The notes beneath the pieces were generated by a model that saw only the letters and a list, made by a program, of their open reading frames with translations, was not told the DNA's origin and did not search any database. A stretch of 64,000 nt of DNA from Pollenia angustigena (lineage: Eukaryota; Arthropoda; Insecta; Diptera; Polleniidae): assembly GCA_930367215.1 (NCBI GenBank), contig OV884056.1:44950308-45014307 (forward strand). Reading direction: 5' to 3'. The translations under genes and the position numbers were made by a program. Positions 22,411 to 32,900 of the stretch are shown piece by piece. How positions within the stretch are numbered: the stretch's first letter is position 1; each line of letters starts with the position of its first letter.

Positions 22411-23963
22411 TTACACAGTGATAGATAACCCCAAGAACGCCCAATTCGCTACTTATAAGGATCCAGAATATATATACTTTGTAGGGTCTAGTATAGATAT
22501 TGTAAAAAATTACGAAATTAACTATAAATATATTTAAATATGAACGGCGTTGCCTAATTTCGCTGATGGTAACTCAACGTCAGGTGTGTTACCATCCGTA
22601 ATCGACCCATTGAAAAGTGTTACTCCATAGTGGGAATTTGGCCGAAATCTTAATTTTATTTTATGTATTTAAAACACGAGTTTTTGATAAACTTTTGGTA
22701 AACTAATTTGAACATTAAATTTTAACATTTAACAGTAAAGTTTGTGTTCATAATTTTTTTTAATTTGAATTTTTTAATTTCGAACGTATTTAATAAAAAA
22801 AATTTACTTTTTAACTAAAATGGGTTTAACTTTAATTTGAGTCGCCCCAAAATTGAATGCCTTCTAAAACACGAGTCAATCCTACTTGACGTCGACTTAA
22901 AAGTGCCGTAGAAAATACCAAGTGATTGCCAACAGTAATCGATTGTTGTCAATAACGACTAAGAAAATACAAATATTGTTTCGTTGCCGTCAACTTTCAT
23001 AGTAGATGTGATTATGTTGGTACATATTTAGGTTTTATTTACTTAAAACACCTTACAAAAGTTAATTGTAATCGTCTGTCCATATTTGACCATAGCTCAA
23101 ACACAAATATTACTACCGAAAACAGCTTTTAATGCAATAACATTAATGTTGGTAATTATTTAAAATTTGACGAATTCAACTTCTAAATTAGCTAATATAT
23201 AGGCTTGCCAGACGTACTGTACTTAGCAGTACGCGTACTTTGCTTACTCTTGTTTAAGGCATAACAGGGATGATAAATGAAAAAACCAATATCGTACCAA
23301 CGACCTTTTAAAATTTTACTTTTTCGGCTCCAATCATTTTTTATAATTTTTTTCTATTTGCACCAAACACTAAACCCGCTTATATTCATTGGACAGTAAA
23401 TACGAGTTGCCATTTTATATCAATTATAAGTAGGTTTGAAAAATGAGTCACGGGGGTACCAGCGTACTTTTAAGTTTTGAATTGTATCAAAAAAAAGTAC
23501 AATTGTACCAACTTTATCAACCCTGATGCATAACCATTAAAGAAGAAAGCAATTGTCCTTTTTTAGCTTTTGTACTCCATTTTGTACTTTTTTGAAAGAA
23601 ATTTTTAAATTTTGCGATTTGGAATGGTTTGAAACGCTGTGACGTGTACCAACTCGATGGCACCTGCAGTGAAAAGATTTTTAGTTTTACGCATAAAAGC
23701 TGTTGTTTACCTGTTTTAAGCAAATTTTTTGAAAATTAACATGATGACGCAAACCTTTGCTTTGTACACAACATTTATGGATACGGCAGTAATTACACTA
23801 AAAAATTTACTTATTAATGTACATACTGCCGTTTTTTTTCTCGATTTACCGTTTTTATAGATTTCATATCTGGCAAGACTACTACATCATTTAAAAATTT
23901 TGTGCTGGTAGGTTTACAATTGCCTATATGTTCCATAAAAAACCATTCTCTATAATAACTTAT
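22411..23963. other. Non-coding stretch with repeat fragments
   Basis: A scrap at about 22456-22500 (GATCCAGAATATATATACTT) matches the tail block of the repeats at 46245-47716 and 60831-62577. A possible short inverted pair, GGCTTGCCAGA near 23202 and TCTGGCAAGAC near 23867, could bound an old element. ATACGGCAGT and ACTGCCGT at about 23778-23833 echo the MITE at 52227-52344. No gene seen. Confidence 0.4.
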
Positions 23964-24107
23964 GCCCCTATTACGGTTTACAACTCAACTCAGTTAAGTT
24001 GTAATTAAAACAACTGCTAGCGATGAGTTGTAAGTTTTTGGTAACCGCAATATAACAGAGTTTTAAACGATAGTGCAAAAATTTTAAAATTTTAACTGAA
24101 CTAGGGG
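23964..24107. mobile_element. Short MITE, CCCCTATTACGGTTTACAAC family
   Basis: It starts GCCCCTATTACGG and ends GAACTAGGGGT. AACTCAACTCAGTTAAGTTG is a near palindrome just inside the left end. An arm of the same family, in the opposite sense, is at about 35003-35056 (ACTCAACTGAGTTTAGTTGT, then CGTAATAGGGGCC). Confidence 0.6.
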
Positions 24108-24289
24108 TATTAAAGACAGAAAAATCTAAAATATGGATTTCTAGATATCTAGATAATATATAACACAAACAAGTCTTATATGAATCTTGATCTTATAACC
24201 AGGAAATGTAAATGTTATTTCTTTTTTCATAAAAGTAAGAGGAAAACGGTTATTTTTTTATTTTTTGTTTTCAAAAAAACTAACAGTTA

Positions 24290-24498
24290 GGGTGCGTTCG
24301 TAAATGCATCACTGCGCTGCATCAGTAATTTCAAATCGTTATATATTTATCAGTGAAGTAAATGTGGACCAACAAATTGTGAAATACTCCACAAAAATAA
24401 TAGTCATACAATAAAAAAAAAATTATAATTATTTTTTATCGGCTTTAAAAAAGTTTGCTTTTCTGATGCAGCGCAGTGATGCATTTACGAACGCACCC
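24290..24498. mobile_element. PIF/Harbinger-like MITE with TTA target duplication
   Basis: GGGTGCGTTCGTAAATGCAT at the left and ATGCATTTACGAACGCACCC at the right are exact complements, and pairing extends over about 36 bases to CACTGCGCTGCATCAG. TTA flanks both sides (24287-24289 and 24499-24501). It is inserted in a larger foldback rich in AAATAACTGTTATTTTT. Confidence 0.85.
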
Positions 24499-24519
24499 TT
24501 ATTTTTTGATTTTTGTTCA

Positions 24520-24890
24520 TTAAACAAAAATAACAGTTATTTTTTGCTTTTCATTTTTTTTTGTACAAAAATAACAGTTATTTTTTCATTTTTATTTTTT
24601 GAGCAAAAATAAAAGTTATTCTCTAAAGAAATGTATGTGTTTTAATAGTTTAGTCGACTTTAAATGTTTATATTATTAATGTGCATAAGAAATCCCATGA
24701 TGATAACACATTAAAATAAACATTTAAAGTCAACTAAATTATTATAACACGTACATTTCTGTAGAGAATAACTTTTATTTTCGCTCGAAAAACCCACTTT
24801 TATTTTTGTTCAAAAAAATAAAAATCATAAAATAACTGTTATTTTTGTTAAAAAAAAAAAATCAAAAAAATAACTGTTCATTTTAATCGA
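24520..24890. mobile_element. Nested foldback of AAATAACAGTTATTTTT palindromes
   Basis: The inner arms AAAAGTTATTCTCTAAAGAA and TTCTGTAGAGAATAACTTTT pair over roughly 60 bases through TTTAAATGTTTA/TAAACATTTAAA. Outside them, AAAAATAACAGTTATTTTTT-like palindromes repeat at about 24526-24600 and 24780-24880. Text near 24246-24289 looks like a further outer arm split by the Harbinger-like MITE. Confidence 0.65.
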
Positions 24891-24977
24891 AAAAATAAAA
24901 ATAGTAGACAAGTTCATAAAGATCAATATGGTATACTTGAATCAGTCGACATTTACTTCTATATGGGCATTTCCTGG

Positions 24978-25342
24978 GGTCACGAACGTACGTTTGTACG
25001 CCTTTGATGTACAAATAATATAGAAAAAAAACTTTCCCTAGCATTTTTTTCGATTCGATAGCATTTGGGTAGCTCTATGGTTAGTGCAAAAGAAAGATAT
25101 CAATCAAGTTAAAGTTTTCATAATAATAGTTATAAACGTGTGGTCACGAACGTACGCAAAATAGAAGTCAACTTTGGCTGACAGTAGTGTAATGTAAAAA
25201 TCTGCGTAATGGAACGGAATATTCAAAAGTGATTAATTTATTTTAAAAGTGTATTAATGTAGGTCTCCATTTAGTATCTACAAAATAAAATATCTCTCTT
25301 GGTTTTTGTTTAATTGGCTTATTTACCGGTCGCGAACGTACG
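24978..25342 (+). repeat. Three dispersed copies of GGTCACGAACGTACG
   Basis: The 15-mer occurs at 24978-24992 and 25142-25156, and with one change (GGTCGCGAACGTACG) at 25328-25342, all in the same orientation and about 165-185 bases apart. The surrounding sequence is not obviously repeated. It stands out because CG dinucleotides are rare around it. Confidence 0.7.
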
Positions 25343-26189
25343 ATTTTTCCATATGTTTTTTTATTATTATCACCACGCATTTTCCCATAAATGTCTTAAA
25401 ATTTCCTTAACAAAAAAACTTAATACTCCTTTTGCAATTGATTGTAATGGAGAGATTATGAAGAAAGCGTGTAAACGTAACATATTTCTTGCATGTAAAA
25501 TAAGTATATAAAAATGTTTTTAGAAGTAGAAAATACAGGAAATTATTTAATTATTCAATTTTCCAGTTTCCAGCCCAATTTCCTCAAGTAAAGCAGCTGC
25601 GATATGCTATGAAACCATTCTTTTATAAAAACAAAGACTTTTTTATAATAATAAACAATTAAAGACGATGATAATCAACATTTTATTTTTTCATCCTGGT
25701 AGACCATTCTGGGGAAATGCCCATATGCTTTTTTTGTTTTAAAATTCCAATATGAATGTTATTTTTGGTCCCTGCTTTTAAAATAATTTTGTTTTGGCTT
25801 GAACATGGTTGTTCTTATGTTTCAAATTGGCTACAATATCGAAAATTTGTCTGAAATAATGTGGTGTAGGATATCAAATAGTCGGGCTTTACAATCTATA
25901 CTCTCTTACTTTTTTGATTGCAGACTATCTACCGATCTTTATAACATTTATGAGAGATTTTTAAAATGATCGACCTTGTATGCCATAAAGCAATCGATAA
26001 AGCGAGTTCTACTCTAAAGGCATATTATTAAATTAAATCTATTTGGGTAATTCCAAGAGTGGGACACGACCCACAGTGCTTTGGTCCATAGACATAAATC
26101 AAAAAAAAAAAAACAAGTCTTATATTGTACTTAAAAATGTACAGATCGATAGATAACAAAATAATTAAAATGAATTTTGAAGAATTTTT
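25343..26189. other. Non-coding stretch with two repeat fragments
   Basis: About 25850-25914 (AATAGTCGGGCTTTACAATC then CTCTCTTACTT) is a decayed end of the ACTTGT-ending repeat family. About 26044-26074 (TGGGTAATTCCAAGAGTGGG) is an end fragment of the 14977-16365 foldback family. No gene recognised. Confidence 0.5.
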
Positions 26190-26199
26190 AAGATTTAAC

Positions 26200-27200
26200 T
26201 CTTTTTGGCGGCGCTAGAGGGCGCCAAAGTTTGAGAATTTATAGTAAAAGAGGCCAAGCAACTACTTGAGTTTTACATGCTTTAGGAAAACTGTTGTAAA
26301 ATTGTTGTTTTTTAAAGCACGAGATTGAAATTTTTTTCTGTAGTAGTTTAATATATTTAGAACTAACTGTAAAAAAATTTTATTGAATTATTTTCTCATA
26401 AGTGTTTTTTTATTGGTTTGAAAAAGGCTTATTACTTACTTAAGCTCTAAAAATTTTCTAACTTTAATGGAATATTAAAAAAAAAAGAAAAATACCGTCT
26501 ATGGGTTTTTTTCTGATTTCGAATATTTAAACTGTTTTCTAATAACTCCAAGAAAAACAATTGAAAAATTTGACCACAACTTGAAAAAAAAAATGTTTTT
26601 TAAATGGCTATTTTCATGATTTTTGCTAAAATTTTGTTAGTTTTCAGGAGTTTAAAAGACAATTAACTACAAATACTGTGAAATATTAATTCAAACTTAT
26701 ACCGTTCAATAAAAAACAACAAAAATCAAAATATGTATAAAAAATTGTTTGTGTTTGCCTGCATTTTACGGCATAAGAGGGCGCTGAAATCACAAATGCC
26801 CTTGGTTTTTTATTGTTTCAAGAAAATAATTGTAAAAAATTCATTTTCTGGATTACTAGATTCAAATTTTTTTCTGTAACACCTAACTATATTCTAAACC
26901 AACTACAAAAAAATTTTAGGGGAATTATGCTCCTATACATATTTTTTAATGGTTTGAAAAATGCTTATTATTTACTTAAGCTCTAAAAATTTCCTAACTT
27001 TGATGGAATATTAAAAAAAAAAGAAAAATACCGTCTATGGGTTTTTTTCTGATTTCGAATATTTAGACTGTTTTCTAATAACTACAAGAAAAAAAATTGA
27101 AAAAATTTTACCACAACTTGAAAAAAAAAATGTATTTAAAAAAAATGCTATTTTCGTGATTTTCGCTCAAATTTTCATAGATTGAATAAGTTAAAAAAAA
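26200..27200 (+). repeat. Direct tandem duplication, ~537-bp unit, diverged
   Basis: Collinear blocks recur at a constant offset of about 537: TTACTTAAGCTCTAAAAATTT, AATACCGTCTATGGGTTTTT, CTGATTTCGAATATTTA and CTGTTTTCTAATAACT each occur twice. GAGGGCGC occurs near the start of each unit (about 26216 and 26777). The two copies differ by small indels, so the duplication is not recent. Confidence 0.85.
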
Positions 27201-27394
27201 ATAAACTAGGAACATAATAAGAAATATTATGGTATTAAAGTGGCTTTATGTAATTATAATGAAACGTAACTTATAAATAAAATAAATTTCAGGGTGCTTG
27301 TACGAAGAAGCATTGGAAGCCAACCACAAAATCGTGAGAAAAACCAGACTTTCCCATACGAGAAAAACGTCACGACGACACTCATAAAGATTTA

Positions 27395-27592
27395 ATGACT
27401 CATTTAATACATTCCTCATATCCGTTGTTATCTTCAAACAGGAATCCAAAGACTAAAAAAAATATATTTTTTGAAGAAGTTGAGAAATATATACTGAGAG
27501 AAAATGTACCAGTTAAAGATGACGAAACAAATGTTTTGTTGAGCGGCAATATTTTTTTGGAAGAATTCAGTACTGAAGATGATTTATTGTAA
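27395..27592 (+). CDS. Short unidentified frame, possibly a relic
   Basis: The frame runs 65 codons from ATG and is open upstream from 27338. It is rich in charged residues (KTKKN, EEVEKYI, KDDET, STEDDLL) and its codon content is more balanced than the surrounding A/T runs. The sequence just 5' (EALEANHK-like in another frame) hints at an older broken protein. I do not recognise a family and see no start context or splice sites that make a case for a host gene. Confidence 0.15.
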   Translation: MTHLIHSSYPLLSSNRNPKTKKNIFFEEVEKYILRENVPVKDDETNVLLSGNIFLEEFSTEDDLL

Positions 27593-27678
27593 TTAAAATA
27601 TATGAACATGCATATGTAAATAATAAATAAATTAGTTTAAAGAAAATAAATTAGGAATATAATAAGAAATAATTCATT

Positions 27679-28360
27679 AGATCGGCTCAGAATCACTTTC
27701 TGAGTCGATCTAACGATGTCCGTCCGGCCGGCTGGCGGTCCATGCAACCTTGTGCATACAGATCGCAAATTCGGAGACAATTTGATGAAATTTGTCCCAG
27801 AGGCTCTGACTGGTACAAGGACCAAGCCTATTAAAAATGGAACAAATCGGTCCATAATTTTACAAAAGCCATCTTATTACATCGGCAAGATTAAATTTGG
27901 TCCAAACCAAACTAATTTTATTGCAATCAAAATCAGCTTATCAAATTGTATTGGAATCTTTCTATTTTTGAACATAGCTCCCATACAAATCATTCTCCCG
28001 AAAAAGCTTTTAATGCCAGCTTCCTTAAAAATATTAGTATTTACATACAAATTGGCGACTATGATTTTTACGATAGCTACTAAGTCATGACAAAATGTTG
28101 TCCAGATAGGTCCAAAATAAACTATAGGTTCCATATAAACCCTCATCCAAAAAACTCATATACGGAGCTTAAGATATCTAAACAATATTCGGGAGAAAGA
28201 ACTTTTAAACGAATCTTAACCTCATAACATAATTTTGTTCTGGCGGGTCCATGATTTCCCATGGGTTCTAAATAGATTACACTCTAGGAAATTTGTTTTT
28301 AAGTACTGTACTATAGGGTATCACATGGTCGGGCTTTACCGATTATACTTTCTTACTTGT
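27679..28360 (+). mobile_element. Dispersed repeat, ACTTGT-ending family
   Basis: It contains CTCAGAATCACTTTCTGAG (a palindromic block) and GATCTAACGATGTCCGTCCG, followed by ACCTTGTGC and CAAGGACCAAGCCTATT. It ends GGTCGGGCTTTACCGATTAT then ACTTTCTTACTTGT. 35836-36296 is collinear. No protein is needed to explain the 124-codon frame inside it. Confidence 0.7.
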
Positions 28361-28713
28361 TATGTTTGCAAGAGGATTTTAAGCGTTTTTAACTCATTTT
28401 TCATTAAATGATGTTTTTGTATTTTTCACATTAATAATCCGATTCTACCAAAATTCTAACAAATATCAATTTCCACACCAAATTTTATTACGATTGGATA
28501 ATTTTTGAAAGTGTTATAGCATTTTTAAGAAAAAGGATATATGGCAGGACCTTGAGTCCTTGTTCAGCACACACGTTGCTAGTTGTGTGTGTATTAACCT
28601 GACCATTTTCCGATTTCTCCAAAAATTCATATTTTTCTTAACTAAGCTATTTTATGCTAGTGTACGAAATTTCAAAAATCCTTCTATTTATGTCCCTTCG
28701 TTATATGGGGACA
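28361..28713. other. Non-coding stretch, nothing recognised
   Basis: AT-rich sequence between two repeats. Confidence 0.4.
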
Positions 28714-29321
28714 AAGCACTGTGCGACCCCTTCCGATTTTAATGAAATTTGGTGAGAAGGTTCCTTTTATCTTATAAGGAACATATGTGAACGAAAAATG
28801 GATTGGATTACATCCTAATTGGTTCCGTTTTTTAATCTTGGACTTCATGTCCGTCTGGCTATCCGTCCGTCTGTCCTAGTCGGTTTTCGAGAAAATTAAA
28901 TTTTTCGAAAATGTAGGCGGCTGCACTGCATATATTCGCGTAACTCAAAAACGGTTCAGTTTATTGAAATTACTATAAAAAAACGAAATTCCGCAATAAA
29001 TAATAAAGTGGGGTTGGTCATACATTTGACTCATCTAGGAGCATCCTAGCTACACTGGTCTGAAGCCCCAGGAGTTCTCTTTCAAATGACACTAAAATCG
29101 TCTTCGTATGCAAAGTAGTTTTCGAGATATTGAAGAAAAAAACTCAACACATTTGGCTAATTCGGCGAAATTATGACGTAACTTTCGAAAAAAAAAAGTT
29201 TTTAAATTTTTTTTCATTCACATATGTTCCTTATAAGATAAAAGGAACCTTCTCAACAAATTTCATTAAAATAGAAAGGGGTCGTGTCCCACTCTTGGTC
29301 GATTTGACATGGAATTACCCA
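28714..29321. mobile_element. Foldback element, GGGTCGTGTCCCACTC family
   Basis: The left arm CCTTCCGATTTTAATGAAAT then GGTGAGAAGGTTCCTTTTAT pairs with the right arm ATAAAAGGAACCTTCTCAAC and GAAAGGGGTCGTGTCCC. The right end is GACATGGAATTACCCA as in 14977-16365; the left outer end is truncated. It ends about 550 bases beyond the Mvl stop codon and probably marks the limit of the Mvl 3' UTR. Confidence 0.7.
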
Positions 29322-29870
29322 TTTATTATGTCAGATTATTTATTAATTATATCAAAATACTTACTACCAACAATTTGTTTACAAAAGTTTTAAAATTATT
29401 AACAAAAGCAGAAGAAATTTTGCAAAGTTATGTATAAAAAAGAACAAAAGTATACAAATCAAATAAAACACAAACACTACAACAAAATGACTAAATTTAT
29501 ATTTTATTATGTAATTTACAAAATTAATTAATTAAATAGATTGCTAGAAAAAAATAATAAAAATTAATATTTTTTTATTTTTTTTTTTTCAATAAAAACT
29601 ACAATATTTTGTACATAAATAAAATCAAATACAACAACAGGCAAAAGAAAATTAAATTCAAATTAATATTTTACAATAATAATAAATTATGTATTTAAAA
29701 AAAAAAAAGAATTGTGAGCAAAATAAAATATATAATTACAAGAAATGAATGCGAGTTTTACAAGTTTATTTTTACAGAAAAAAAAAATTACAATGATATT
29801 AAAGCTTTTTTACAAAAAACGAATTTAAAATTTTTGTTTGCTTTTTTAGTTTAAAAATGAGATAAAATTA
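29322..29870 (-). other. Mvl: Probable 3' UTR of Mvl
   Basis: This stretch follows the Mvl stop on the minus strand, is very AT-rich, and contains no recognised transposon. Several AATAAA-type signals are present on the minus strand (TTTATT on the plus strand, for example near 29765, 29498 and 29325). I cannot tell which is used. No iron-responsive element hairpin (CAGTGN loop on a paired stem with bulged C) was seen by eye. Confidence 0.5.
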
Positions 29871-29931
29871 TTAATAATTACGATAGGAAACTGAAAATAT
29901 TGGACTTCCGGTATCATATAAGGTCAGCTCA
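29871..29931 (-). CDS. Mvl: Mvl exon 11, terminal coding exon
   Basis: The acceptor CGCCTGCAG precedes T GAG CTG ACC, giving [19 protein letters not shown] and TAA. The tail resembles the ELYLLNT...SLVSR end of mammalian DMT1. The polypyrimidine tract is interrupted, with a (GT)n stretch about 20 bases upstream. It lies 11.1 kb from exon 10. Confidence 0.82.
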
Positions 29932-32900
29932 CTGCAGGCGATTTAAAGCCATACGCACACACACACACACCAATTCAAGTTTGTTTTTACAGATGGGCGT
30001 GCAATCAACCAGTCAGGATGTGGGAGTGGCAGGCAGGCGAATTAATAATCAAGCATTAAGTGTAGCATGATTTGATAGTCGATGGTAACAGTGATTTTTT
30101 TTTATTTTTTGTTAAATTTTATTTTTTATGATAATGTGTTGTTGTGTTTTTTTTATTTTTGTTAAAATTTATTTTTTATTATTTATTGGCAAACCCCAGA
30201 TCAGTCGTTATGGTTGATGATGATAAATTTAAATTCGTTTTAATAAATTTTTTTTTTTTTCAAAACCACAATTAAGTTTAAAACCAATTAACAAATCGTG
30301 TTTTTAAAATTTATAGAATTTTCAAATTATTTGCAAACAATTTTTTTGAAATGATTGCATTTTTTTTTTTAATAAATTTACCATTAAAGTTATTATAAAT
30401 ATTATTTATAGTTTTTTTTATTTTGGATTTGTTTTGTTTTAATATTTAAAAATCCCATAAAATTTGTTTCGTGATGAATTTTGATGATTTTATTTCAATA
30501 TCGTTGAGGGTTTAATTATTTCAGATTTTGTAATTTTATTAAAAGCACATTGTATTTAAATGGAAAGAAATTTGTATAAAATAAATCAATTAAATTATAA
30601 ACTAAAATTTTCCAGACAAAAACCAAACAAAGAAAATGTAAAAATTATAAGAAAAAAAAAGAACACATAAAAAAAATCGTAAAAAAGAACACATGTGTAA
30701 AACGAGTACATATTAGTGATTTAAGCTTGTTTTGTGGCCTTTCATCCTCTACAATCAATTGTAGTTCTGCAAATTATACGAAAAACTTTTAATGTTTGCA
30801 TTTTTTTTTTCAAAATTTTTCAAAAGAAGGTGTCCAAATATAAAGATTTAAATTTGTATTCCACAGGGTTTGGAATATTAGAATCACCACAATTATTTTT
30901 TTTTTTTTTTTTTTGTTGTATTTAAAAGTATTTACAGTTGTATTTTTGTCAGTGTTGAATTGTGTAAAGAATTGTTTTTATGTAAAAGACAGTATAAGAA
31001 AACAACAAACAACAGGTACAGAAATTAAAAAAAAAAACAGTAATGTTTATTTAATTATTATTTTTATTGATTAATTGTTAACAAACAAACAAAAATCTAT
31101 ATGAATTTTAATGAAAATGAACCAAATGTCAGAATTAAAAAAAAAACCTTATAAAACACCATCCATAACCATCGACTATTAAAACTACAGATTACATTTA
31201 AAACAAAGCTTAAGACCTGCTGTTCGTCGATTTCAAACGAAGACTTTATTCGCTTAACTTACATTTAAAGCAAAAACAAATTATGAGATATTGTTTTTGT
31301 TTTACATGTATATAAGTTAAGCGAACGAAGTTTTCGTTCGAAATCGACGGACAGGCCGTTAAACTAACTAAAGCACGAATTAGTTAGGTTTTAACATTAA
31401 TTAAGGTAAATGCATCTACATAGATTCTAGAAACGATGAGGCACACATGCACACTGAAGGCGAAAAATGGGCATAATAGAAACGATGAGGCACACATGCA
31501 CACTGAAGGCGAAAAATGGGCATTATAACCATCAGATCAAAAGTTTTTACATGCAAAAAATAATAAACAATGAATTGTCTTTATCAGTCTTCTGCTTGGT
31601 CATTGAAATTGTTTCTAGAGATTGTCACAACTGGTTTGATGGAACTACCAATGTGAAAACCAGGCATATCTGGCCCATCATAGATGGTAAAAGGACTCAG
31701 CGGGCGTTAAAGCTTTACAGAACTCACCTCAGAAACCTAATTGCGGTTATAAATGGCCATTGGCATATTAGTAATCACGGCCATAGGCTGGCGCTGCCTT
31801 AAAATGATCTTTGTAGAAGTTGCAATGGACTTTCTTTTGTTACAAGATTTATAAGCGGTTAATAATTATTCATTTGAAAGTCATTTAGGGACCTAAAACT
31901 CAAACTGTTTGGTCATAGAACTCTTTGAGACAAAACTAGCCTCTCTGGCTCGAATTGTTGTGGATCAACTCCTTCATTGTATCAACCAGGGCTGTGGAGT
32001 CGAAGTTGTCGAAGTCGAATATTTATTATTAAATTATCCAAACTATTTTCAACTTTCGTGAGTCACACCTTAACGTCAAGCTTTTTGCCCAACTTAATTT
32101 GAAAAATTCCAATTAAAATGCAATTCGTGACCTTCGTGATTTTTAAGGTCAGCATAATCGACCAAATGTGTCAACAATTGGAAGAATTGTGCGCAAATTT
32201 CAGCAGACCGGGTCTGTAGATAGTGAAAACGAAGATCCGTCAACGTAGACTTGTCGTATGGTGTTCGCTATCGCAAGATGATAACGGACTTATTGTTGGC
32301 AGAAATTGAGGATTTGGACCCAGACAACATGTGTTTCCACAGGATGGTGCCACATGCCACACAGCCAACGAAACAGTTATCTCACGTCGATGCGATATTA
32401 GTTTTCCGTCACGAACATGTGATTTGGCACCGTTGGACTTCTTTCGTTGGGGATATGTAAAAGAAAAAGTCCACGTCAATAAGCCAAGAACAATTTAAGA
32501 GCTAAAGGATTACACCTCAATTATGTCTCAGAATCATTGAAAACACGGACCATCGGATAGAGGTATGCCACCAAAGCCGTAACGAGCATTTGGCCAATAT
32601 TTTGTTTCACACATAATTGTCATATATCCTTCTATAATAATAAAAAATATTTATTAAGATAATTATCTGAAAACTTTTTGTTTTATTTACAATTAACATT
32701 GTGCGTTTTGGTTGGACCACCTTGTGAGTTGACTCTGACCTTATCTTTACAAATTTACCATTTATTATAAATATTATCGAGCGTAGCATGTTTTTAAAAC
32801 AGATTTTACAAATTCATTTTCTTTTTCTTCGTTATATGCCTTAAAAGGTATTTTTTTTTTATTTAAAGAAACACTTCCTCAACAGCACTTTAATGTTCTA

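Noticed and set aside
24290..24890. CRISPR-like array of regularly spaced repeats
   Set aside because: The repeats are A/T palindromes within foldback arms in a eukaryotic sequence; there are no uniform spacers or cas genes.
27716..28146. 124- and 89-codon frames on opposite strands as genes
   Set aside because: They fall inside a dispersed repeat that is collinear with 35836-36296, where the frames are not kept.
29925..29945. CAGTGA next to the exon 11 acceptor as an iron-responsive element loop
   Set aside because: The bases on either side do not pair into the required stem, and the motif straddles the splice site.
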